Below the pieces are notes generated by a model, which was not told the DNA's origin, ran no database searches, and worked only from the letters and a program-made list of their open reading frames with translations. The translations under genes were made by a program, and so were the position numbers. Below are positions 1-11,800 of a stretch of DNA of 64,000 nucleotides, one piece after another. Position 1 is the first letter of the stretch; each line of letters begins with the position of its first letter. The stretch covers positions 61,220,741 through 61,284,740 of the forward strand of contig NC_083577.1 in NCBI RefSeq assembly GCF_027579695.1, written 5' to 3'. The stretch comes from Neoarius graeffei. Taxonomy: Eukaryota; Chordata; Actinopteri; Siluriformes; Ariidae.

Positions 1-119
1 ATTTGTTTACTCTCCCTCTTTCCATTTCCCATCTCATTTTGTCTCGTTTTTCCCTTTCTCCCATCCTTCCCTCTTTTCCGCTTTCTCAACCTCCCTTGCC
101 TTTTCCGCTCTCCTCTCAG

Positions 120-437
120 CTCTTTGCCCCCCTGGCCACTAAGATAAGTTCGGAGTCATTTTTTGAGACTAAGATGGAGGAGTCAAAGAGCTCGGAGCTG
201 TCGTGTGAGATAAGGGGCTGCTGTAACGGAGAGCTGGGCGCTTTGGCTCTACAGGCTGTGATGAAAGGCTTCGAGGATGTGTTCAGCCTGGATTCCCCTT
301 CTGTCCCTGTCCTGCACTCTGACATGCAGGTCAGCATGCAGGCCACGCAGAACTCCTCCAAGACCTGTTCCATGAGAGAAGGACACAAAATCAGCATGGC
401 TGCCTTTAGCTGGTCCGACGACAGTGACAGTGATTAG
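120..437 (+). CDS. MAP3K20: MAP3K20 (ZAK) beta-isoform terminal exon
   Basis: This is an alternative last coding exon of the mitogen-activated kinase kinase kinase ZAK. A long pyrimidine tract ends in an AG acceptor at 118-119. The reading frame then runs in phase 0 from Leu-Phe-Ala-Pro-Leu to a TAG stop, giving 105 codons. The segments PLATKISSESFFETK, SVPVLHSDMQVSMQATQNSS and an acidic C-terminus match what I recall of the human ZAK-beta tail, which lacks the SAM domain. The SAM exons of the alpha isoform begin 2.3 kb downstream and also start in phase 0, so both acceptors can serve the same upstream leucine-zipper exon. In mammals the beta form is linked to muscle and mechanical stress signalling. 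The kinase exons are outside the window. An upstream ATG at position 3 lies in the intron and is not a start. Confidence 0.87.
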   Translation, partial: LFAPLATKISSESFFETKMEESKSSELSCEIRGCCNGELGALALQAVMKGFEDVFSLDSPSVPVLHSDMQVSMQATQNSSKTCSMREGHKISMAAFSWSDDSDSD

Positions 438-2757
438 GAGTAGCGCCTCTCGGTTAATTAGCCAGCCTCAAAATCTATGGTCTTATACCAGCTTTCCTCA
501 CTGTTCACAAAAGTATTGAAGATATTACTCATAATTCTAAAAACAAATGTTATCTATAAGGTTTTAGATGTATTTGTAGGAAATATCTATATGTAGCTCT
601 GATATCGCAATTATTACAGTTTTGTGTTGGTTTATTTTTCTAATAATAACAACACCATGTTTTTTTTTTTCCCAAAACACACGAAGAAACACATATAGAA
701 ACCTTAGATTGAGCTAAGAGGTGAAAGTAATAATTGTTTCCCACTCCTACGTATGGACTGCATTAGCCCTGCCGGCGTTCCTACGCCTACAGAGTCCTTA
801 TGGATGTCATTTATGGCAAATGAAGTGGATGTATAGCAGCGTGCTGAGGGGCGAGCAAGCCGCGTGTCAGCCTAGTGAAGATTTGTTGCTTTTATGATGA
901 AGTGACATTTTGCTGACATTAAGATTGGCCAATTTGAGCAGTGAGGCTGGGAGATACTCACATAGGCAAGAAAGGAGAGAGTGAGAGAGAGAGCGATTCC
1001 CTTCTGTAAAACTTTATAAATCTTTGATACAAAAGGCTGAGCAAACTTGTCTTGGTGTTCTTGGATTAACTAAAAAATTGGATGAGCTACCAAATTCGCA
1101 TAAGAATGTAACATAAATATGTTGTTGAACATAATTGTTCCTGCATATTTTCATTAACTTAATGCAGTTTCGAACTGTATACATTACAGTCTAATTGAAA
1201 AAAAAAAGCATACTAATAACTGCATGGTTTATCAGGGTAAATACCTCGCACGTGATCTATACACAGATATCAATATGAGGTCACACTTTTGCTTTTGTTC
1301 ATTAAAACACATAATTGTAATCTTCACATTCTAATATTTATTCCTTTTATGTTTTTTACTTGTAGTACCCTTGTTTGCAGTATATTATTATTATTATTAT
1401 TATTATTATTCCTACCCAGACTTTGATAATGTTTGCATTTAACATTCAAATAAACTTAGAACTTATATTCATTAGAACACTCATATGCATATATACAGTA
1501 CATATATTATAGCAGGTTTTGCATTTGTATTTGCAGTTTTTCTTAGATCCTTTGACGTTATATGATTCATATTCTGTTTTCTTTTCTTTTATGATCCTGT
1601 CTCTTTCTGCCTTTTGCAATAAACTTTGTCACACAAAAAAATGCTTAAACTCTCTTACTTCCATATTTTGCTTTATATACTTTGCATAAATCTAATATAA
1701 AGCTCCTATTTTATGAATTTTAATGATAAACATAAGTGTATGTTGATTCAGATGACATGATTTTGGGAGACAAATGTGCCACTACTTAAATGCTGACTAT
1801 GCACAATGCACACACATAAATAAAGCACATACGTATACACTGCAACTGCCGTTTTTTTTTTTTTTTAAATCAAGAATAGCAAAAATCTTCTGGGGTTGCA
1901 CTGATGTGCCCCCGAATAAGCTCTATTTTCAGTGTGATCTCTGGATATGATGTGTGGATGTGCTCCTGTGGCGTCAACTGAACATAAGGTCAAATCATGG
2001 CCATATTCTCTCAGATAACACCAGCAGGACAGAGTGCACTCTGCACCCTGCTGAACTCTGCTGAGCTCTTAAAGGAATTTCAATTACAGAGTCATTTGTG
2101 CTGACTGTTTCCACGCCTCCCTTCATCCCATCTCTTCTTTGTCAACAGTCTGTTTCCCATCCTTATAAAACCATGCAAGCCAGTTGTGAAATACAAGATG
2201 GCTGCTTGAAATGCACTGTTATGTCACCCTAATTAGGCAGATGTATGTCGTGGAGCTTTGGCGTGTGGCAGATGCAATTTTTTTTTTATATAATTTTGTT
2301 TACATCCTCTGATATGAGTCCTACACAGACAGGGGAGTTGAGGGCCCATCTGGCTACACAGAGGGAAAACACCAGTTGTGCTCTCTCCTTTCTTTCCATC
2401 TCTTTCTCCATATTTTTTCCTGAAGAGGTTTGACGTACTTCATGCACGGAGTACTGATTCATTTTGATTTCTTTCACCTTCTTTTTGCACAGCAGTGTTC
2501 TTGTAGTGTACTGTTACCTGCTAATAATGCGACTTGTGTTTTGACTGACATTTACCTTTTAACGCACATGTCCCCCTGGAGTTTGTTAGGACATTTCATA
2601 CAAAAGTGCTGCATATTATATTTTGTATGCATTTTAGCTTCATAAAGACTTGATGGAATTAATGTTAATTTACATGATAGTATTTATGAGTAAATTGAAA
2701 CCATCCTGTAAGAAGAGTTCACTACTCGTATGCATTACTCTCTCTTTCTGTCTGTAG
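438..2757 (+). other. ZAK-beta 3' UTR and following intron
   Basis: AT-rich non-coding DNA between the beta terminal exon and the first alpha-specific exon. AATAAA candidates at 1618-1623 and 1819-1824 could end the beta transcript. An (ATT)n microsatellite lies at about 1385-1411. I see no other exon. Short ORFs here have no recognisable protein. Confidence 0.6.
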
Positions 2758-2802
2758 CTGCTCCCGAACCTGGCCATCCATGTCTGGACAGAGGAACACG
2801 TG
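2758..2802 (+). CDS. MAP3K20: MAP3K20 alpha exon, start of SAM region
   Basis: Phase-0 exon of 15 codons (LLPNLAIHVWTEEHV) between a TAG acceptor and a GTCAGT donor. The TrpThrGluGlu segment opens the SAM domain, as in human ZAK. Confidence 0.82.
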
Positions 2803-5800
2803 GTCAGTATCAGTGTTAAATGTGCATTACAGTATTTAATTGATTAGGACAGTACTGATAATTTTAGCTCTTGTGTGATGTTCACTTCTTCAGTAGACAG
2901 TCCAGGGCATCTTTTTTTATTTTTTAATTTGTCATAATTTTATACGAAATATCTTTTTTTTTTAAACTAATTACTATAGCTTATATTTGTGCTAATCAAT
3001 AGTAATACATTTTAGTGCAAACGCATAAGGCAAAGTGAATAAAACAAAACATTTAGTGTGTTAAGTTACACTGATGGTTCTTCGTTAATACAGAAGATAT
3101 TAATGATCAAACTATTACTCAGTATAAATTATTATTAATATAGGTAAAATGTGGAATAAACAAAAAATAGATACATTGAACATTTTCTATCCTCTGAGGA
3201 TTTTTTGGATCATCTCAGCTGTAATGGCTGTATTATAAAGATGTCAATTTTCCTGTAGAAATCAAACAAATATTAGGAATTAGGAATTAGCATAGGACTA
3301 GAGAAATAGAACAAGTGTATTTACTAAAAGCTCCTCCATTTCGCAGTACTTCTGGATGTCACAGATTTTCGTAAAAGAAGGTAAGACGCTCTCATAAGTT
3401 GATTATTTATTTCATAATTTTGGTTTCAAAAATCCTTCCCAGATGTTCCAGTCAGAGTAGTGTTGGTACATGTAGTAAGTGAGATTTCCTGCTGTATGCG
3501 TGTGTGTTTTATGGCAGGCGGGGCAGAGTGTGAGATGCAGCGCTACGCTGATGTCTTCAAGAAGAACCACATCACTGGACGCAGGCTGCTGCTCCTCTCT
3601 GAGGCAGATATGAGAGATATGGGCATCTCATCTAAAGGGCATATCATACACCTGAAGGTAGTGTAGTGAAACCGCTGCACAAGGGCACGATATGGAAAGG
3701 CATACAGATTTTTAAAAATATAAAACACATTTAGGTAGCATTGAACTGAAGCCAATTTATTAACAATTAAAGGTTATGTAAGTGTTTTGATGCATAAAAA
3801 TAAAACACAACGTGACATGCAGTTATAGGAAACTAATCAACAACAGGGTGAGGTGACGTGTAGAAAGACTGCTGACGGAATAATTCTTTATTGCTGGTTA
3901 TGGGAACTAACTTGTTTCTCAAAATTTCTGTAATATTAATGTAAATTTAAAAAGATAAAAATGTGTTGTTCTTTAATTAGTATTTTTGTGGAATAAGTGA
4001 AATATAATATTTCAGGATATGCAGTTACCAGAAAATATTCAGCTTTGCCCGGGTAATGATCCTTTTCAAATTACACCACCCCATCATTGATTATTTTCTT
4101 TCTGGAGTGTTTTATTCATTCTTTATTGCAGTTATGGTTTTTTTTTTTTGGTTTTTTTTTTAGTTGAAAGCCTTCCTCATCCAAACATGAAATTCTTTGT
4201 CCATGAAATTCACATACTCCATAATCTGAATGTATCTATATCTATTATGTGTAATGTTTCATGCTCCTCAGAGACAACATTCATTCTTTTTTTTCAGGCT
4301 GAAATTGAAAAATTAACAAATGATTACCTGGCTCTGTTCCATTTCCCTCCGTTAACAAAGGTACGGCCAGTGTTGTTTAAGAGCCCTGTTTTGCATTGAT
4401 TTGTCATTTTGTAATAATAACTGAAGTCATTTTGTTAATTCGCTATGATATTGTGTCGGTAAATAAACGTTTCCTTAATTGTTCAAAACCCACTGTGTCA
4501 TTTCTAATGATGACATGCTTCCTATTCTGTGTAACCGTGAACCTTACCCGAGTCTTTTTACCAAGATAATATATTTGTAACTGTGCTAATGTTGTAATTC
4601 GAGTTTTGCCTGTTGAAATGTCCCTGTGTCCCATGTCAGGATGAATGGGACAGAGCAGAGGAGACAGAAAGCTGGAGGAAGACTGTTAATCTGGAGCTGG
4701 TGTTTGGTTATCACTGGAAACCAGGAACAGGGCCAGAGGTACTACAACAGATGCCTTAAGAGCACCTATGACACATTTGTGCAAACAAGGATTACATCAA
4801 CGTTTGTGTAAATCCCGTTGCACCACACTTTAAATCTTGTTTATAAGTTAGCATGATTTAAGATGACATTTAATCTTGGTTTTAGTCTTATTGTCCACTT
4901 AGCTGAGGCGATATAAATCACCAAAATGGCTAAACATACTGTACTTGCATGATATAATTAAGGAATCATTTGAAAATGATTGATCACAAGAGAAACATGG
5001 ACTTGCCGACACTCAGAGAGTGCCTAAGAGGTTTAATGCTCGATTTTTTCAGATGTTTAAAACTATGCTGCAAAAATAAAAATGATGCAGTACAACTTGA
5101 ATTCAAATAAAACTTTAGAAAACTACAAATCCTTGATTAGCTCTCGGTAAACTCACTCGAATCCTCGAGTCCTTGTAAACGCAGCCGTCCCTTAATGTTT
5201 CAAAATTTCATTCGTGTCTTCCCTTAAAATAACACTTGAGGAAACTTTTTAACCTTGGTCATGCGTGTGTTTTATTTTTCTTTATTTATAGGAACTTTAG
5301 AAGCTCCAGGCCAATAGATACATGTTTGGTATCGACATCCAGAAATCCCCTAGCGCTGTATCAGAGTTTCCAAACTGCTGATTCATATTCATACTTCATT
5401 TATTTTTCAGATAGTGTGTTGGTATGTTTTTGCATTCATTATTCTGAATTGTTATTTGCGCTGCAGTGGAGACTGAGGCCTTTTGTTCCCTGGGTAATGA
5501 CTTGTCATCAGTGTATAGCACCGAGACTCTTTAGGATGTCAAGATGGCGACACTCGCCTTGAAGTTGCCATTTCCTTAAGTAAAGATGCCTGTTATTCTC
5601 CCATCAGCTATTGACCACTGTCTCACTAAGCACATTTTTTCTGTTTGCAAGATTGATTTTTTTTCTTCTTTCCTCCTTTAAAAATAAACAAAAAAAGATA
5701 AATAAATCTTCCGTCTAGAGTGATACATGGCATCCACCCCCTCTTGCTTGCAAAGGCTTTGTTCAGTTCTCAAAGAGGGGAGAAAGGCCGCTTCTCCACT

Positions 5801-8800
5801 TGCTGCTTGAATTTAATCAAAAATGGCCCATTTAGCCAGAAGTCATTTTCTTTTTAAAAGGCAAATGTTATTTAATCTTTCAGCTGTTCATTGTCCCATC
5901 ATAAATAGTCCCCTTTCAGTGCATGCGGCGGGGCTGAAGCGAGGCCGCTAATTGCCTCCCATTTCTCCTGACATGTGGTGGTTTAGTGGGGAGGAAACTC
6001 AGCAGGGAGAAGGAAACAGGAGGCTGAGAAAATGAGAGCTAATTATTTTCCCCTGCCTGGTGTCAGGCTCTGTGTCAGCCTTGTTTTTACAAACTGGAAG
6101 GTTCTTTTGGACTAAATAAAACAAACCCGCTCTGCTTACTTTTCCCCACTCTCTCCTTCTCTCTCTTCCCCCGCCCTCTCTCTCTCTCTCTCTCTCCTCT
6201 CTATCTTTCTCTCTTCCTCTCTCTGTCTCTCGTTCCCCCCCTCCCTTCTTCTCTCTCTCTCTGGCGGTGTCATGGTAGCAGCTGCACTTCTCAAAGACTA
6301 AATGAGGGGCCTGCGATTGTGCACTGGCCATCTGACAGGCAGCAAGTGTGCTGTTAATGAGGATATCAGCTCTGAGTCGAGGGAAAGGTGCTGAATTATG
6401 TATGAGGCGTCATTAGACGCTCGCTGCGCTGGCCGCCATCATGGCGCATTGTTTCTGCCGGTGTGATTAGGCCAGGCCCAACAGTGCCAGGCCAAGGTGC
6501 TAGCAGTCTGTTCCAATGAGGAGGAGTCTGGCACCTTTACAGCAAGACATGGCTTCTGACATACACACACTCAGGACCTCTGACACTGCTGCTTTGAGAT
6601 ACATCCAGCAAACACACACGCACGCGCGCACACACACACACATACACACAGTCCTAAACACAAAACACATCCTCAGAACACATACACACACGCTCATCCA
6701 TGCCACGCTCCTCATTTAAACACTCACACCACACACTTGTGAGGATGTTAAGATGTGTGTTAGGGCTCTCCTGTGATGTGTCATCCTCTGATCTCAGTAC
6801 ACAGTAGATTGGCTTGCAACAGGAGCAGTGTGTTTTAAGTAATGACCAGTGAATGGCGCCCGGGGCTGGAGGAATGGAGGAATCGTTATTGCTCGGTCAG
6901 CATGTGCACCGTGTCCAAAGCCAGCCACTTTATAGCATGTTCTCTGATGAGGAACACATTTGCATTGATGATGGGAATGAGAGTGGTTGTTATAAGCTCA
7001 CTTGCACATTTTGTCTTCTTTTTTTTGTGGCTTTCATGGTTGGCTCTGTTTTTTTTTTTTTTTACCTTTGTTGCAACGGTTTGTTTATTCAGTTAAAATT
7101 CTTCGTAGTATTATTTCATTGGACTTAATGAGCAATATGCTTGGTTGGATGATGCACTGTTATTCACATATGCCGATCTCTGAACTCATTTCAGTATTTG
7201 GCTATTTGAACAAGTATTAGAGCAAAAAATTCATAATCACAAACAGCATCATATGTCACGTATCATGCACAGAGAATGTTGGGACATTTAACAATTATTC
7301 CACAAAATCAAGTTGTACATGTGCGGATAGCCGACGAGGCGGGTAGCACAGAGTAGGCTATAAGCCATGTACGACGAGATTGAGTGGAATAATTGTTTTA
7401 TTATATCCACATTTTGATTATTATCAAATTATTATATCCACGGATTTTGAGAAACATTTTTATTTTTGTTTTTTACAAATTTGATAAATAAAAACTTCAT
7501 ACAAACCGTCTGACAAAATCATTTCCGCTGAGAAGGATTTCTTAAAAACCTATCGACGGCTGCATGAATTGACTTTAGTGGGTTTTTTTTTTTTTTTTTT
7601 GTAGAAAGTGTCGTCTTGCTGTCGTGCCTAGGTATAGAATAGCTTTAGACGTTTGTTTAATTCTTCCTTGGACATTTCAGTTATGTAATTTTCAAACTTC
7701 TTTGAGCTTTTGAACCAGTCTAAAAATATTCAACAAATTTTAATGCTTAAAGATGAAGAATGTAAACAAACCAGGGAAATGACAGAAGCAATTTGTAAAA
7801 AACGCTATAGTAATATCTCATCTCATCTCATTATCTCTAGCCGCTTTATCCTTCTACAGGGTCGCAGGCAAGCTGGAGCCTATCCCAGCTGACTATGGGC
7901 GAAAGGCGGGGTACACCCTGGACAAGTCGCCAGGTCATCACAGGGCTGACACATAGACACAGACAACCATTCACACTCACATTCACACCTACGGTCAATA
8001 GAGTCACCAGTTAACCTAACCTGCATGTCTTTGGACTGTGGGGGAAACCGGAGCACCCGGAGGAAACCCACGCGGACACGGGGAGAACATGCAAACTCCG
8101 CACAGAAAGGCCCTCGCCGGCCCCGGGGCTCAAACCCAGGACCTTCTTGCTGTGAGGCGACAGCGCTAACCACTACACCACCGTGCCGCCCGCTATAGTA
8201 ATAATTCTTGAAAAATAAAAAAGATACGTTCTTACCCTCAAATACTTTCATTCCATATTTTGTTGCTTTTTTTTTTATTTTTTTGGGGTTTTGTTTTTGA
8301 GTAGAGTTTTTATTTCATCCTTGGTTGGTTCAGCAAAATGCTCCACCATTTTGTTTTTCTCTACTCACAGTATATGAGCTGATAGCCTAGTAGTAGAGTA
8401 GCCAATCAGAGCATGTGATTGCTCATATCCGGTGAATGTGGATATAATAATAGCAGTTATTATTGCATGTAATGTCAAGTGGTGATATAACTTCTATGCA
8501 GCGTTCAATTTGGACATACTATACTAGCTATGGGGTGGCGTGGTGGTGAAGTGGGTAGTGTTGTTGCCAACAGTCCTGGATTGATCCTAAGCTCAGGTTA
8601 CTGCCTGTGTGGAGTTTCTATGCATGCTCTTCATGTCTGTGTTGTTTTTTTTCCCAGGTTCTCCAGTTTCGTTCCACATTCAAAAAATATGCTAATAGGT
8701 GGATTGGACATGCTAAATTGCCCCTTGGTGTGAAAATGTGTGCATAGTGTCCTGTGATGCACTGGTGTCTGATACAGTGTGTATTCCCACCTCATACCCA

Positions 8801-11800
8801 GTGTGTCTGGGATAGGATTCAGAGCCACCAGAACCTTGACCAAGATAAAGCAGTTACTGAACATGAATGAGGGGCAGCCATGGCCTGTAGGTTAGAGAAG
8901 CAGCCTTGGGTCCACAGGGTCGCCAGTTCGATTCCTGGGATCGACAGGAAAAACATGAGGGGAGTTAAGTGAATGAAAAGCACTTTCCCCTTCCTCTGTA
9001 TCATGGCTGAAGTGCCCTTGAACAAGGCACCTAACCCACAACTGCTCCCTGGGTGCTGTAGCATAGCTGCCCACTGCTCTGGATATGTGTGTGTGAGCTC
9101 GTTGCTCACTTGTGTGTGCATGTGTGTGTTGACGGCTTTAGATGGGTTAAATGCAGAGGAGGAATTTCACTGTGTTTGAGTGTACATGTGACAAATAAAG
9201 GCTTCTTCTATATACAAGCTATGCCAGCTTATTCTGTCTGTGTGGAGAAAGTTTGACATCTTTGCTGGAATTTTCCAGGTAAATTTGGTTACATAACAGT
9301 AAACAATTTTGAAATTTTTGTTTGGATATTTGAATACTATTCAAATATAGGTGTCAGAAACGCATGGTGTATCGCAGCTTTGCGGTGTATGGGGCTGCCT
9401 AGCTGCAGACCAGTCAGAGTGCCCATGCTGACTCTTGTCCATGGCCGAAAGCACCTCTAGTGGGTAGATGAGCATCAGAACTAGACCATGGTACAAAGGA
9501 AGAAAGTGGCCTGGTCTGATGAATCACATTTTCTTTTATATCATGTGGATGGCTGGGTACCTGGGGAAGAGATAGCACCAGGATGCACTATGGGAAGAAG
9601 GTAAACCAGTGGTGGTAGTGTGATGCTCTGAGTATTATATGTTCTGCTGGGAAATATTGGATCCTGTGATTCATCTGGATGTTACTTTGACAGATTCCAC
9701 CTACCCAAACATTGCTGCAAACCAAGTACATGCCTTCGTAGCGTGTTCCCTAATGGCAGGGGCCTCTTTCAGCAGGATATTGTGCCCTGCCACACTGAAA
9801 ATACTGTTCAGGAATGGTTTGAGCAACATGACAAAGAGTTCAAGGAGTTGACTTGGCCTCCAAATTCTTGATTGAGCATCTGTGGGATGTTCTGGACAAA
9901 CAAGTCTGATCCATAGAGGCCCCACCTCACAACTTACAGGACTTAAGGGATCTGCTGCTAATGTCTTGGTACCAGATATCACAGCACACCTTCAGAGGTC
10001 TTGTGGAGTCCATGCCTCGATGGATCAGAGCTGTTTTGGCAGCACAAGGGGGATATTATGCAATAATAGGCAGATGGTTTTAAAGGACATGGGACATGAA
10101 ACATAAATGCACGCTATATCAGTTTCTTTCCATTAAAAATATGAATTAATTGCATCAACAAATACAAAATCATCTATTAAATTCAGCAAAATCGTTATAT
10201 TCGTGATGATTATATGGCATTTCTGCTCGAGCTCCGATATGCATATTTTACAACCGGAAGAGCCGCGGTCACGTGATCATATGTCACAAAAACTTTCGGG
10301 CACAGCACAAGCGGGTAGATGAATGGAGAAGTGGATGACAAGAAAATTGTTTTTATAGTCTTTAACGTACATTGAACATCATGGTGTATTGTGCTGCTTA
10401 TGGTTGCAATAATTCCAATGGGAAATGCCCTGGAGTAAGTTTTTTTGCATTCCCCAAGGACCCGAAGCTGAGGAAAGTGTGGGCTCACTACTGTCGTAGA
10501 AAAAACTTTGCACCTACTGTTTCCCACAAACTGTGTTCGGACCATTTCACTGAGGATTCTTTCAACATTAATACTCAGGTACTGAGCGATATTAATTGCC
10601 AAGCCAAATTTAAGAGGCCGTATAGCCGGGTTCATGGAGGCAGTGATAGCGCCATAATATACAGGGCCTAACATTCCTACAACTGTAGAGACAGTCAAGA
10701 AATCCTGTAACATTAATGGACATTTAAATAAATGTTATGTTGGTAAGTTTGTTTAACTTTTCTTAATTTTCATCTCTTTCGCCAAATGGCGTAGTGTTGT
10801 TGGCTGTGTGATGGCGTTTCGCCATTTTGAATGTTTTCATCTCAGACTCTGGAAGCATTGTATCTCAATCAATCTCAAAAAATATCAGCAAAAAAAACCT
10901 AGCTTGCAACGGACTTTAGCTAGATCTATGATGAACTTTCAATGTATGATACAAAAATAATACTTATTTCAACAGATCATTAGCCTTTGAGCAGAATTGT
11001 TTTTAACTTACCAGGAAGTGTTATCCAGCCGACCGCTTTCAGTTTCATGGGGATTGAATGAACTCTCACTCTCAGAATCATCTGACCCGTCAGAGTAAAG
11101 ACAAGATCCATGTTCATGTGAATTTTCAGCTATCGGTTCGAATTGATAGGGTCTAACTTCACATCTCTGTGAAACATCGGGAATGTCACTGTCGATGGTG
11201 TCCATTTCGGTAACCTGTTTACATTAGATACCCAAGCGCTGGCTCCTTGGAAAGTTTTTGTGACGTCACGGGTCACGTGACCAACTAGCTAATTAACGAA
11301 TCATTGTTTTACGCTGATGTATAAAAAAGTTGAATAATGTGATGATTTTCACATTTTGGACGCCCTGCAGTGATTTAGATGGCATTTCTTATGTCCTTTA
11401 TACATAATTATACCCAGAAAAAAATCCATGTCTCATGTCCTTTAATGTTATGGCTGATCTTTATGCAGAAAATATTTACCCTCAGGATTTGCATATACAA
11501 GTTGTTGAGCATGATCATACATTTTATTTTCTTATGGAATGTCCCTCATGGAACGTTCCATCCATCCATCCATAGCCGCTTATCCTGTACAGGGTCCTAT
11601 CCCAGCTGACTATGGGCAAGAGGCGGGGTACACCCTGGACAAGTCACCAGGTCATTGCAGGGCTGACACATAGAGACAAACAACCGTTCAGATTCACACC
11701 TACGGTTAATTTAGAGCCACCAGTTAACCTAACCTGCATGTCTTTGGACTGTGGGGGAAACCGGAGCACCCGGAGGAAACCCACACAGACACGGGTAGAA

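Larger units (their letters stand above)
10084..11441. mobile_element. Kolobok/T2-like TTAA transposon with THAP and P2X7-like exons
   Basis: 1,358-bp element with terminal inverted repeats AGGACATGRGACATG, flanked on both sides by TTAA (10,080-10,083 and 11,442-11,445). The outer sequence TTAAAGGACATG resembles the TTAAAGG ends known for T2/Kolobok elements. Boundaries are confirmed because joining the flanks rebuilds a continuous Tc1 3' end. Inside are a THAP-domain exon on the plus strand and a P2X7-like exon on the minus strand, each with a splice donor. Near both ends lies GGTCACGTGA (10,267-10,276 and 11,271-11,280), a shared E-box-like motif. It is probably an internally deleted derivative of a larger element, since no transposase catalytic domain is present. 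Confidence 0.78.

Noticed and set aside
3..119. Start codon at position 3 for the first ORF
   Set aside because: The stretch is a pyrimidine-rich intron end; the exon begins after the AG at 118-119.
4626..4811. ORF starting MSHVRMNGTEQRRQ
   Set aside because: Wrong frame across a true MAP3K20 exon (4,640-4,738) that reads DEWDRAEETESW in the correct frame.
6842..7128. Overlapping ORFs of 84 and 91 codons
   Set aside because: T-rich low-complexity intron sequence with no recognisable domain.
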